Shown here: piece by piece, positions 1 to 6,867 of the stretch
Layout: every line of letters begins with the position of its first letter
Position numbering within the stretch: position 1 is the first letter of the stretch
Source: a virus
Direction: 5' to 3' (one strand)
IMG/VR virus record: IMGVR_UViG_3300030107_001144
Coordinates: 1-22,240 of that record
DNA: 22,240 bases
Position numbers and translations under genes: made by a program
Notes under the pieces: model-generated
What the model saw: only the letters and a program-made list of their open reading frames with translations
Told to the model about the DNA's origin: nothing
The model's database searches: none

Positions 1-386
1 CAAACATGGTCGCCATTGCTGTAACCATGAGAAGTTGCTGTTACAACTGCTGGGTTTGCTTTTGTAATAGCAGATATTGATTTAGTAGCTTCTACTATTT
101 GACCTCTGTCTTTAAAAAATCTCATATAGTTTTCGCCAACTTCTATACAATAAGATTGTGTAATATTAAATTCAAATGGAATAAGTCTTGTTGCTTTACT
201 AGAATCTTTTACCTCTGCAACAAATCTTGTGCCTGGTCTTCTAGTTGCTCCACCCTGTGTTTGAACAACAAGGTTCTCCATAGTCTCTGCACCATTTTTG
301 TATTTATCAAAGTCAACATGACCTGCCAGTTTAGGTGATAATTCACCAGCTGTAAAGTTTGTTTGAAAAGGATTTACTACTGCCAT
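1..386 (-). CDS. Tail nozzle / tail tubular B-like protein (partial, N-terminal 128 residues)
   Basis: Reading the minus strand from the ATG at 386 gives an open frame that runs off the left edge of the window; it is missing from simple ORF calls because it has no stop here. It begins MAVVNPFQTNFTAGELSP and continues with the segment VQTQGGATRRPGTRFVAEVK near residues 42-61. This 'NPFxxNFTAGELSP ... GGATRRPGTRFV' opening is typical of the large podovirus tail protein found next to gp11-like adaptors (T7 gp12-like tail nozzle role). The position directly downstream of the gp11-like gene, with a one-base TAATG stop/start overlap, supports this. The function is inferred from family memory and context; the rest of the protein lies outside the window. 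Confidence 0.75.
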   Translation of the reverse strand, partial: MAVVNPFQTNFTAGELSPKLAGHVDFDKYKNGAETMENLVVQTQGGATRRPGTRFVAEVKDSSKATRLIPFEFNITQSYCIEVGENYMRFFKDRGQIVEATKSISAITKANPAVVTATSHGYSNGDHV

Positions 387-964
387 TATTTTCTAAAGTC
401 TGTAAATGTATCTGCAACAAGGTCATTAATAAAGCCTTCTTGTCCATCAATACTACGAGCCTCAGACATTTTCCCCTCATATATTTTTACCATTTGTGTT
501 TGTAGTGTAACACTATTAGTTACTGGGTAAGCTAGATTTGCTGCTAGTTTTGCTGTCAACGCATCAACAAACATAGAATCAAATAATGCTGTATCTGTAA
601 TTTTTGCTATGTATAATATTTTTGCTGTATCTTCGTTTGTTAATAGCACCCTGCCCTCTGTTGCTAAATTTTCTACTTTAAAAATATAATCCTCAAATTC
701 CATTGATAATACTCGTAAGCAATATGGGTCAGTTGGTAATGCATATTGATAATCAAATCCATACGCAGGAGTTGAAGATAACTGTGTAAGACTTGCTCTT
801 GTTATTGCAAAATTCCAAGGATGACTTCTAAGACAAGCATCTCTTGCGTCTGCGTAAAAAGCATTACAAAGTCTAGCTCTTTCTGTGTCATCTGTAAGTG
901 AGGTTATAGGGTCATCCCCTAACCTTCTAAGTGCGTTTGAACATATTGAAACTTCTGTTGCCAT
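386..964 (-). CDS. Tail adaptor, T7 gp11-like (tail tubular protein A)
   Basis: The protein has 192 residues, close to T7 gp11 (about 196). The N-terminal part has the pattern seen in podovirus head-tail adaptors: ATEVSICSNALRRLGDDPI at residues 2-20, then RARLCNAFYADARDACLRSH and PWNFAITRA at about 29-57. In the virion this protein forms a ring between portal and nozzle and joins head to tail. It follows the capsid and decoration genes and is coupled by TAATG to the partial nozzle gene. A weak purine-rich RBS precedes the ATG. A 6-7 bp hairpin lies in the short gap upstream. The role is assigned by pattern and synteny, not by alignment. Confidence 0.75.
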   Translation of the reverse strand: MATEVSICSNALRRLGDDPITSLTDDTERARLCNAFYADARDACLRSHPWNFAITRASLTQLSSTPAYGFDYQYALPTDPYCLRVLSMEFEDYIFKVENLATEGRVLLTNEDTAKILYIAKITDTALFDSMFVDALTAKLAANLAYPVTNSVTLQTQMVKIYEGKMSEARSIDGQEGFINDLVADTFTDFRK

Positions 965-980
965 AATTTATCCCGTAAGA

Positions 981-998
981 GGGTAGCCGAAACTACCC
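981..998 (-). other. Intergenic hairpin between decoration and tail-adaptor genes
   Basis: GGGTAG at 981-986 and CTACCC at 993-998 form a 6-bp perfect stem (7 with a G-U pair) around a 6-nt loop, in the 48-bp gap between two late genes. On the minus strand no U-run follows, so it does not look like an intrinsic terminator. It could be an mRNA-stabilising or processing hairpin that lowers tail-gene expression relative to capsid genes; that is inference. Confidence 0.4.
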
Positions 999-1012
999 CC
1001 CTGTTTGTTGTC

Positions 1013-1522
1013 TTAGTCTACAACATATGTAACGATAAGTGTTACGTCTCCAGCTGCTGCTGTTGCTGCTGCGTTAGACATAGTTAAGGCGATTCTTAAA
1101 GCTCCACCTGGGTCTGATGATAAACCACCATCTTCCCATGCAAAGTTAGAAACTGCATTAACATTTCTTGCCTCGAAAGCAACTTCAGCTCCACTTGTTT
1201 CTGCTGCTTGTAAAGTTGTTATAGCTGTTGCATAACAATCTTCATCAAGAACAGTACCATCCTCGTAATAAAGACCTACGTTGGCTGCCAATGATGGTGA
1301 GCCGTTAGAATCTAAATCGTCATTGAATAGTTTGATTGATAATACTTTTGCGTTAGATGGGATTTGCACCATCATTAGTACATCATCATTATCAATATCG
1401 CCTGTTCCAGCTGCAATTGTTCCACTTGCCACACGCATTCTGCCCTGTAAACTTCCAGTTTCTAGGACTTCTCTAGGCGAAGCGTCTAATGCTGTAATTT
1501 CTACTGATTTAGCTGTTGCCAT
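1013..1522 (-). CDS. Probable capsid decoration / minor virion protein
   Basis: The protein has 169 residues with no signal peptide or membrane segment. It is rich in Ala, Val, Asp and Thr, with alternating hydrophobic stretches that look beta-rich (VLMMVQIPSNAKVLSIKLFN near 48-67; LRIALTM and VTLIVTYVVD at the C-terminus). The start ATG at 1522 has a strong GGAGGAAT RBS. It lies only 15 bp downstream of the major capsid gene, the usual place for a head decoration or cement protein. I do not recognise a named family with certainty. The decoration role comes from position and composition; a small structural or fibre-related protein is the alternative. Confidence 0.5.
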   Translation of the reverse strand: MATAKSVEITALDASPREVLETGSLQGRMRVASGTIAAGTGDIDNDDVLMMVQIPSNAKVLSIKLFNDDLDSNGSPSLAANVGLYYEDGTVLDEDCYATAITTLQAAETSGAEVAFEARNVNAVSNFAWEDGGLSSDPGGALRIALTMSNAAATAAAGDVTLIVTYVVD

Positions 1523-1537
1523 TTTTGATTCCTCCTA

Positions 1538-2401
1538 TTAACTCTCAGTACATTCTATCTCAACAACTTTTTCGTCTTCGATACGAGTTGCACCGATTGT
1601 CATTGATAAGAACACCTGGGTTGCGTAATTTTTGTCTGCTCTTTCAGATATTCTAGTTTGAATATCTTGACCGACAGCAAGTCCTATACCAGATTGAGCA
1701 AATGCTAAAACTAATCTGTTGCTTGATGAGTTAGTATCTAGTCTTTCTGTTCTAATAAAATTAAAACCTAAGAAAGTATCGATATCACCTTGCACAAGTG
1801 CTTTAACAGAGTTAAAGTCTGCAGATGTAATCTGTGTTATTGCTAACAAATCTGATAGTTGTTTTGATGTTACAACGCAATACCTAGGTTCTTCTGGGTC
1901 TACGCTGTTAGCGTCTAAAATTTCTTTGGCTTCGATAAGTTTTGTAACTGATAAACCTGCAGAACCATGAGCAATTTTTTGCCCAGATGGTAAAGCTACA
2001 GTTGTGCCACCAGCGACACCACCAAATGCGTTACCACTTGCTGCGTCAATGATTGCGTCATCCATTGCTCTTCCCATAGCCCAAGCACCTGCTTGTGCAT
2101 ACTCTGAATCAGGACTTATAAGCATTCTTACTTTATCTTCGTTGTCGATTAAATCTGCCCAGTCATAGTCTTCCATAGTTACCCTTCTTCTTGAATGAGG
2201 AGTGTCAACTCTTGGTGTATCACTATGTCTTGAAGTTCTTTTTAATGCTGCTGTAGAGCCAATTCTTTCAAAGTAATGAGCTTTACCAACAACTTGTTCG
2301 CTTCTTACGGCATCTCTTAATCTTGAACCTTTTTGTTGTGCCAAATGAAATACGTTGCTTTTATACTGTTCAATAAAAGCTGTAGTTATTTGTACTGACA
2401 T
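1538..2401 (-). CDS. Major capsid protein
   Basis: The protein has 287 residues. It starts MSVQITTAFIEQYKSNVFHL and has a conserved N-terminal stretch (LAQQKGSRLRDAVR, residues about 20-33) typical of a podovirus capsid protein family that lies next to T7-type connectors. The segment RRVTMEDYDWADLIDNEDKVRML (about 72-94) is the part I associate most strongly with this family. It assembles the icosahedral head on the scaffold encoded just upstream. The gene has a GGAGG RBS, its own promoter candidate and a structured leader, as expected for the most heavily expressed late gene. I expect the HK97 fold, but this is not demonstrated by the sequence. Confidence 0.85.
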   Translation of the reverse strand: MSVQITTAFIEQYKSNVFHLAQQKGSRLRDAVRSEQVVGKAHYFERIGSTAALKRTSRHSDTPRVDTPHSRRRVTMEDYDWADLIDNEDKVRMLISPDSEYAQAGAWAMGRAMDDAIIDAASGNAFGGVAGGTTVALPSGQKIAHGSAGLSVTKLIEAKEILDANSVDPEEPRYCVVTSKQLSDLLAITQITSADFNSVKALVQGDIDTFLGFNFIRTERLDTNSSSNRLVLAFAQSGIGLAVGQDIQTRISERADKNYATQVFLSMTIGATRIEDEKVVEIECTES

Positions 2402-2455
2402 AATTCAGTCCTCCATAAAATAATTTTTAGTCTCTCGGTTTTTATCCAAAAAGGG

Positions 2456-2490
2456 AAACCTATGGTTTATAGCCACACACGGCTACCATA
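2456..2490 (-). promoter_or_regulatory. Structured 5' leader of the capsid gene (two exclusive hairpins)
   Basis: TATGG (2461-2465) and TAGCC (2470-2474) pair with CCATA (2486-2490) and GGCTA (2481-2485). This makes a 10-bp stem with a 4-nt bulge and a 6-nt loop. An alternative hairpin, AAACC (2456-2460) with GGTTT (2464-2468), would use the same TATGG arm, so the two cannot form together. Both lie in the roughly 115-nt leader between the capsid promoter and its RBS. Likely roles are transcript stability or translational control; this is inference. Confidence 0.5.
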
Positions 2491-2521
2491 TCGTTATCCT
2501 ACTGGGCGAACTGGTACGAAA

Positions 2522-2551
2522 ATTATATCACAAAAAGTTAATCTGTGCCAA
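2522..2551 (-). promoter_or_regulatory. Sigma70-type extended -10 promoter for the capsid gene
   Basis: On the minus strand a perfect TATAAT (2522-2527) is preceded by TG plus one base (2530-2528), giving TGaTATAAT. A TTGGCA -35 lies at 2551-2546 with an 18-bp spacer. The promoter spans the 3' end of the scaffold gene and would start transcription near 2515, leaving a leader of about 115 nt before the capsid ATG at 2401. It would give capsid mRNA independent of the long late operon. Confidence 0.6.
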
Positions 2552-3380
2552 ATGCTTTTTCATGTAATTGACGCATTTTCTCAATAGCTTCTTTATGTTC
2601 CCTGTGCCTACTGTCAAAGTAAGGATGTTTAGGGTTGTTCATAATATTTGCTATCTCTTGTTTTGCATCAAGTGGTGAAACAGACAATGTATTATTTTGT
2701 GTGTTTTGTGCCATGTCTTCGGTAACTTCCTTACCTAATCTTGCAAACATTTTAATTAAAGCAGGATTATTTCCTAGCTCTGTATTAAGAAGTTCTTGGA
2801 CTTGCTCATCACCATAAACGCTTACAGCTCTAAGAGCAGCTTGAACATTTTTGTCATAATCATATCCCCATTCTTGTTTAAGATTTTGCTCTGCTTCTTC
2901 TCTTTGCATAGCCATAGATGATTCATAACCTTGTGATTGTTGATTAATTTCATTTACTTGAAAATCCATTAGAGCTTTAACTTGTTCATTGTTTAGACCA
3001 ATTTTATGTGCAACATTTCTAAACTCATTCATTGATTCTTCTCTAAAATATTGTTGATAATCTTCTGGAACTGATACTTCGTATTTACTAGGCTCTTCTG
3101 GTCTACCTAGTTTATTATAAAGCTCTGCTTTTTCCTCCTCTGTTTTAGGTATAGGTATTCTATTACCTATCATTTTTTGTTGATGCACTACAGTTTTTGC
3201 AAGTGATTCTACATCTTTGTAGTTTTGTAGAGTAGGGTCGTTTCTAAGTTCTTCAGGTAAGGTATCCCTCCAATCTCGATTTTCACCTACTGAACCAGAC
3301 CCAAGTACAGATTCAGAGTTTTGCTCTGTTGTTGTTTCTGGGCTATCTGTGGGTTCGGTGGTCATTGTTTCTTCAGCCAT
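2538..3380 (-). CDS. Capsid assembly scaffolding protein
   Basis: The protein has 280 residues, is strongly hydrophilic and acidic, and has a low-complexity Glu/Thr/Ser N-terminus (residues 1-35). A recognisable scaffold block follows: WRDTLPEELRNDPTLQNYKDVESLAKTVV, split over about 37-65, then IPIPKTEEEKAELYNKLGRP near 76-95 and a predicted helical, coiled-coil-like centre. The C-terminus is short and charged (FDSRHREHKEAIEKMRQLHE, about 255-274). The family directs head assembly around the portal and is expelled or degraded before packaging. Its place between portal and capsid fits T7 gp9-type synteny. The start overlaps the upstream gene by 8 bp, and the late capsid promoter lies in its 3' end. 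Confidence 0.8.
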   Translation of the reverse strand: MAEETMTTEPTDSPETTTEQNSESVLGSGSVGENRDWRDTLPEELRNDPTLQNYKDVESLAKTVVHQQKMIGNRIPIPKTEEEKAELYNKLGRPEEPSKYEVSVPEDYQQYFREESMNEFRNVAHKIGLNNEQVKALMDFQVNEINQQSQGYESSMAMQREEAEQNLKQEWGYDYDKNVQAALRAVSVYGDEQVQELLNTELGNNPALIKMFARLGKEVTEDMAQNTQNNTLSVSPLDAKQEIANIMNNPKHPYFDSRHREHKEAIEKMRQLHEKAFGTD

Positions 3381-3627
3381 TATCTTTATCCTCCTTTAAT
3401 AGATTAAGTATTCTGACTATAACTGCTCTTTGTCCTTCGTTAAAGGCAGTTGCGTAAGGGTCTCTTGAAAATGAAATCCTGTGGTAATAGGCTTCCATCA
3501 AATCTTTTAAAACTCTTTCTCCATGCTTTGATGTGAAAGTTTGTTTGTAATCTCCAGATAATATTTTTAAGTCTCTTTCTGCTGTATCATTAAAAATATC
3601 AGCATCAAAGTTATCGTTTCCTGCCAT
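3373..3627 (-). CDS. Bbp19-like small phage protein
   Basis: The protein has 84 residues. The central and C-terminal pattern (DYKQTFTSKHGERVLKDLM at about 26-44, then SRDPYATAFNEGQRAVIVRI at about 54-73) matches what I remember of the Bbp19-like phage domain ('GxRVLxDL ... DPxxTAFxEGxRxVxLxIL'). The function of that family is unknown to me; it is regularly found between portal and scaffold or near packaging genes. The gene is translationally coupled to the portal stop by TAATG at 3627 and overlaps the scaffold start by 8 bp. No membrane segment or metal site is visible. Confidence 0.7.
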   Translation of the reverse strand: MAGNDNFDADIFNDTAERDLKILSGDYKQTFTSKHGERVLKDLMEAYYHRISFSRDPYATAFNEGQRAVIVRILNLLKEDKDNG

Positions 3628-5288
3628 TATAGTAATCCTTCTTCTCTCGCTATTTCTGTTGCTTCGTCAATAATATCTTTAGTTTGAGGGTCTGACATAT
3701 CTTTAAGAGCTGAACCTTGACTTTGAGCTATATTTGCTTGTTGCTGTGCCATTTGCATTTGTTGCTCCATTTGTGCTTGTGCTGCTTTTGCTTCTCTCAT
3801 TTGTTGCAATTCTCTTTCACCTCTAAGAACAGACTTTGGAACACCTAATAAATCTGCTCTCATTCTAATAGCTTTATCGTTATCAATAATATCTAACAGA
3901 TTTGGGTCTGCTGGTGCAAGTTGTAAAACTAATTGATATAATCTTTCTACTGCTACAGCTTCTTCCATACGTTGTGAACGAGCCAATGGTCCAACGTATT
4001 CTATGTCAATGGTTTCGCCCTCAATAATTTCTGGTGCTGGTAGTAAAGCATTTGCTCTAAGCATAATACCAAACACTCTTTCAATAAGTGGATTTAAAAA
4101 CTCTGACTGGAATCTACCAAGTGTAGGACCTAGAAGTCTTTGCATAAGTTCATATCTTACTTGCACTTCTGTGGCAGTCATTTGAGGACCACCTTGTAGT
4201 TGTAGTTGGTCTGAATAGTATGCTTGTCTAATAGCTGTTCTTAGATTGTTTTCTTTGAAATCATTAAGTTGCATATTAGCTCCACCTATAAAAGGTTTGA
4301 CTGCAGAATCATTTCTAATAACTGTTATACCACCTGGTGTCATTCTAACTCTACCTATTACACCATCATCCTGCACAAGTAGTGGTGGGTCTATAGCTTT
4401 TGACCAAGCTTTAAGTCCAAGCTCTACTGCTTTGTTTAATGTTTTGATATCTGGTAAAGCATTAAATGATGGAGAACGTCCAAATACTTCGCCAGTTGCT
4501 TTAGACCATCTTGGAACAAGATAAGGAAATTCGTTATATCCACTTGCTCTAACAACCATTTTATCCTCTTCGCATACATGACAAGAATGGAATGGTAATT
4601 TTGTATTTGCTTTTCCTAATACTCTTTCATAATCTTCAAGTGGTTCTACAGCATGAATAAAATTAAACATCTTATCTGGTTTATCTTGTGCAGCTTTTAG
4701 AATTTTTTCTCCAAGATTATCTTCGCCAAACTCTTGTACTGCTTGTCTTGCAGATAATTTATATTTTCTGTAAAGAATATCTACATAACCTTCTGTGTTT
4801 TCTTCTATAAAGTATTCTGAAATATGTAAACAATTAAAATGAATGCCACCATCTGCAAATCCTTTTTTAGATTCTTCTACAAACAAAGCACCCGTACCTA
4901 TTGTGCATAAATCTAAATAAAGTTCGTGTACTTCTGTATTAAAATTACTTTCATTGAAAGCATCATACATTCTTTTAGCAGAATCCTCTAACCAAAGCTG
5001 TACTTCTCTGTCTTTATTAATCTCTTGGTTTCTTGTTTTTATGTGAAACCATTGTAAAGATGGAGATGTAAGAGTTCCCTGTAAACTTGCAGCAAGTAAA
5101 TTACTAGCAGTTATCGCAGTTGAATCAAAAAGTATCTCGGCTCTTTTCTCACCTTTAGTTCTTTTTGTAACTATGTCAGCTTTACGTGGCATAACGTAGT
5201 CTAAGATTTCTTGCCAATGGTCTTCCCATGTGCCTCTTTGTCCCATGTAAGAATTTAATCTTTTTTTAATAATATCGTATTTATCCAT
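3627..5288 (-). CDS. Portal / head-to-tail connector protein (T7 gp8-like)
   Basis: I chose the ATG at 5288 (MDKYDIIKKRLNSYMGQRGT, 553 residues) over a GTG at 5306, because AGGA lies at proper spacing and homologues start this way. N-terminal features are typical of podovirus 'head to tail connecting proteins': WEDHWQEILDYVMPRKADI, then RAEILFDSTAITASNLLAAS and LQGTLTSPSLQWF. The C-terminal 70 residues are Gln/Ala rich (QAQMEQQMQMAQQQ) and probably helical, which is common in this family. Twelve copies form the DNA channel and docking site for terminase. The gene overlaps the upstream small gene by 8 bp and is coupled to the Bbp19-like gene by TAATG. Confidence 0.92.
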   Translation of the reverse strand: MDKYDIIKKRLNSYMGQRGTWEDHWQEILDYVMPRKADIVTKRTKGEKRAEILFDSTAITASNLLAASLQGTLTSPSLQWFHIKTRNQEINKDREVQLWLEDSAKRMYDAFNESNFNTEVHELYLDLCTIGTGALFVEESKKGFADGGIHFNCLHISEYFIEENTEGYVDILYRKYKLSARQAVQEFGEDNLGEKILKAAQDKPDKMFNFIHAVEPLEDYERVLGKANTKLPFHSCHVCEEDKMVVRASGYNEFPYLVPRWSKATGEVFGRSPSFNALPDIKTLNKAVELGLKAWSKAIDPPLLVQDDGVIGRVRMTPGGITVIRNDSAVKPFIGGANMQLNDFKENNLRTAIRQAYYSDQLQLQGGPQMTATEVQVRYELMQRLLGPTLGRFQSEFLNPLIERVFGIMLRANALLPAPEIIEGETIDIEYVGPLARSQRMEEAVAVERLYQLVLQLAPADPNLLDIIDNDKAIRMRADLLGVPKSVLRGERELQQMREAKAAQAQMEQQMQMAQQQANIAQSQGSALKDMSDPQTKDIIDEATEIAREEGLL

Positions 5289-5502
5289 AACCCATTCCTG
5301 AACCACCTAAAATAGTTTTGGCAGTTCGTGCTTCTTCAGTAACACCTTGTCCTGTTGTAAGCAAAGTTCCTAATCTACCTCTTTTAGAAACAGCCAAACT
5401 TTGTTGTTTTTCTTTTTCTAATTTTTCAGAGGCCTCTCTTTCTTGTTGAGCTAATGTTTGGTCAACTGGTGGTGAAGGCTTAATATTTGGTTTCAAACCC
5501 AT
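5281..5502 (-). CDS. Small virion-module protein with C-terminal LTTGQGV...TILGG motif
   Basis: The protein has 73 residues from the ATG at 5502, which has AAGGAG 8 nt upstream; an in-frame TTG at 5508 is less likely. The first 40 residues are Pro, Gln and Lys/Glu rich and look disordered or helical. The last 35 carry RGRLGTLLTTGQGVTEEAR followed by TAKTILGG. A diverged copy of this tail ends the protein encoded at 5918-6187. I remember similar 'GRxxTxLTGxxGVxxxAxxxxKTxLG' tails in small podovirus proteins near the portal, but no function is known to me. It overlaps the GNAT gene by 10 bp and the portal start by 8 bp. Confidence 0.7.
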   Translation of the reverse strand: MGLKPNIKPSPPVDQTLAQQEREASEKLEKEKQQSLAVSKRGRLGTLLTTGQGVTEEARTAKTILGGSGMGYG

Positions 5503-5918
5503 TTGCAATTCTCCTTTAGCAAACCATACACAGCACAGTCTACATATTTATCATTTATTTTCATCATTCTTTTCATAACACCTTCTTTTTCAAATCCTAC
5601 GCCTTCTATTAGTTTCTTAATTCTAGCATAATTATTATCACAAGTCGCTGTTGCTCGTGAACATTTTGCTTGAATAAATATATAATGAAACATTTGCTTG
5701 ATTACTTTTCTAGTACAAGCTCTTGGTGTATCGAGTGCTACATGAATAAATATATTGTTGCCATCATAATCAGAAAAAATAATAGCTCCAATAATTTTAT
5801 TGTTTTCTAAAATTCCTATGTAGGAATAATCTTCATTGTTTTGATTTATGTGAGCTTTGTCTGCAATAAATTCAAAACATTTTTTCTTCCAAGATTCATC
5901 TGTTACTAGCTCTATCAT
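5493..5918 (-). CDS. GNAT-fold N-acetyltransferase-like protein
   Basis: The protein has 141 residues, a full single GNAT domain. Visible elements are a central beta-strand pair (YSYIGILENNKIIGAIIFSD, about 27-46), a strand/helix with CTRKVIKQMFHYIF (about 67-80), which corresponds to the acetyl-CoA binding region but with CTRKV in place of a clean Q/RxxGxG/A, and the C-terminal 'GVGFEKEGVMKRMM' typical of motif B (about 111-124). The family transfers an acyl group to amines or protein N-termini; the substrate here is unknown. Such genes occur in podovirus packaging/portal modules. It is flanked by two proteins with the same C-terminal motif, so a virion or host protein modified during assembly is possible (inference). 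It is TAATG-coupled to the upstream gene. Confidence 0.7.
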   Translation of the reverse strand: MIELVTDESWKKKCFEFIADKAHINQNNEDYSYIGILENNKIIGAIIFSDYDGNNIFIHVALDTPRACTRKVIKQMFHYIFIQAKCSRATATCDNNYARIKKLIEGVGFEKEGVMKRMMKINDKYVDCAVYGLLKENCKWV

Positions 5919-6187
5919 TATCCACCTAAAACTGTTTTACGAGTTTTTGCTGTCTCTTCAACACCACTTGCTCCTGTCAACATTGTGCCTGTAGGAGCAG
6001 CACCTAAAAGTCTTCTTCTGTTTGTTGCTGTTGCTAATTCTGTTTTCATTTTTTCTACTAGAGGTTTTTGCTCTATTTTTCTTTTAGGCTTACCTAATAT
6101 AGGAGTTGCAACTGCTTTACCTAATGCTTTTACTGGTTTGAATATTGCTTTAGCTACAGAGCTAACTATCTTTGCTACGCCACCCAT
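5918..6187 (-). CDS. Small basic protein with C-terminal LTGASGV...TVLGG motif
   Basis: The protein has 89 residues. The N-terminal 35 form a basic amphipathic stretch (MGGVAKIVSSVAKAIFKPVK) that could associate with membrane or bind another protein. A Lys-rich middle follows, and then RRRLLGAAPTGTMLTGASGV plus EETAKTRKTVLGG at the C-terminus. The last 33 residues align with the tail of the protein at 5281-5502 (shared L-T-G/T-x-x-G-V-x-E-x-A-x-T-x-K-T-x-L-G-G). The two genes sandwich the GNAT gene. The function is unknown; a minor virion or ejection-related role is a guess from its place beside the portal. Both junctions are TAATG one-base overlaps. Confidence 0.7.
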   Translation of the reverse strand: MGGVAKIVSSVAKAIFKPVKALGKAVATPILGKPKRKIEQKPLVEKMKTELATATNRRRLLGAAPTGTMLTGASGVEETAKTRKTVLGG

Positions 6188-6318
6188 TATGTTCTCTTAG
6201 CAGTCTTTGCAGCTCTTTTAAATGCTGCAGCTGTTGGACTGCCCTTTGCTCCTTTCTTTCTCATTTTTTCTCCACGCTTTCTTTTTGCATGGATGTTTGC
6301 ATATAATCCTTTTCTCAT
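6187..6318 (-). CDS. 43-residue basic phage protein (MRKGLYANIHAKRKR family)
   Basis: The ATG at 6318 gives MRKGLYANIHAKRKRGEKMR and ends KRAAKTAKRT; the stop at 6189-6187 overlaps the next ATG as TAATG, and its start overlaps the upstream stop as ATGA. The protein is very basic (Lys/Arg about one third). I recognise the 'KGLYANIHAKRKR ... GAKGxPTAxAFKxAAKTA' pattern as a recurrent tiny protein in podovirus portal/terminase neighbourhoods; its function is unknown. The tight couplings on both sides show that it is a real gene despite its size. Confidence 0.8.
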   Translation of the reverse strand: MRKGLYANIHAKRKRGEKMRKKGAKGSPTAAAFKRAAKTAKRT

Positions 6319-6548
6319 TTCTTTTTCCTTAACAAGTCAGCGTCTGCTTTTCTAGCTCCACCTTTTCCTGTTACAAAACTTCTAACTCTACCCATTGCCC
6401 ATTGATGGGCAGATACTTTTGGCCTAGAGCCTGAACTGTAATAAGCACCGAGGCCACGCTTATATACAGCATCTAGTTTTGATTTAGAAAACTTAGAAGC
6501 ACCAGATATGCCACCATACTTACCTGCTTTCTTTTTGGTTGCAGCCAT
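6315..6548 (-). CDS. DUF5824-like small phage protein
   Basis: The protein has 77 residues. The stretch GLGAYYSSGSRPKVSAHQWA followed by MGRVRSFVTG (about 32-61) matches what I remember of the DUF5824 pattern ('RGxxAxxxSG.RPxxSxxQWAxxRVxSFxxG'). The N-terminus is Lys rich and the C-terminus ends in charged residues. The function of the family is unknown to me. It sits in the chain of small basic genes between terL and the portal, ATGA-coupled downstream and TAATG-coupled upstream. Confidence 0.75.
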   Translation of the reverse strand: MAATKKKAGKYGGISGASKFSKSKLDAVYKRGLGAYYSSGSRPKVSAHQWAMGRVRSFVTGKGGARKADADLLRKKK

Positions 6549-6730
6549 TATCCTTTGCTCCTTTGCTTACTTATTTTATCCATCATAGCAGGAGTAAGCT
6601 TTCCTGCTTTGTAAAGTTTGCGAGTTCTTTTTATTTCAGCCTCTCGTTTCTTTGGATTCTTTGCACCTCTGACATACTTAGTGGGGACACCACCTTTCGT
6701 CTTTGGCACTTTCTTAAACTTTCTCGCCAT
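6548..6730 (-). CDS. 60-residue basic phage protein
   Basis: The sequence opens MARKFKKVPKTKGGVPTKYV and continues as a highly basic region (NPKKREAEIKRTRKLYKAG, about 25-43) ending in KISKQRSKG. About 40 percent of residues are Lys or Arg, so nucleic-acid binding or packing inside the virion is plausible but unproven. The 'GGVPxKYVxGAKNxxxREAEIKxTxxLYKAGKLT' pattern recurs in podovirus packaging modules as far as I remember. Both ends form TAATG overlaps with neighbours, which supports translation. Confidence 0.75.
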   Translation of the reverse strand: MARKFKKVPKTKGGVPTKYVRGAKNPKKREAEIKRTRKLYKAGKLTPAMMDKISKQRSKG

Positions 6731-6858
6731 TACTTTTTCTTCTTAGACATCATTATTTTTTTCTTTAGTGCTGGTGGTAATGTCTTTTGTTTTTTTGTAA
6801 GACCACCTTTACCTTTTGGTTTTTTCATCCCACCTTTTTTTCCGTAATGTCCTGGCAT
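6730..6858 (-). CDS. 42-residue basic phage protein (MPGHYGKKGGMKKPKGK)
   Basis: The ATG at 6858 has an excellent AGGAGG RBS (minus strand, 7 nt upstream) and encodes MPGHYGKKGGMKKPKGKGGL, then TKKQKTLPPALKKKIMMSKK and two more Lys. The stop overlaps the next gene's ATG as TAATG. Nearly half of the residues are Lys. I recognise 'MPGHYGKKGG ... GLTKKQKxLPxALxxKI' as a recurrent micro-protein of marine-type podoviruses; its function is unknown. It may behave like a small DNA- or RNA-neutralising virion peptide (inference only). Confidence 0.8.
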   Translation of the reverse strand: MPGHYGKKGGMKKPKGKGGLTKKQKTLPPALKKKIMMSKKKK

Positions 6859-6867
6859 ATTATCCTC

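Noticed and set aside
99-338. Plus-strand ORF over the left edge
   Set aside because: The opposite strand codes for the nozzle-like protein with a recognisable N-terminus; the plus ORF has no RBS and a Cys/Phe-rich shadow composition.
3430-3444. TTGTC-CTTC-GTTAA as another operator
   Set aside because: It has one mismatch, lies inside a late coding gene and has no promoter nearby; chance is the simpler explanation.
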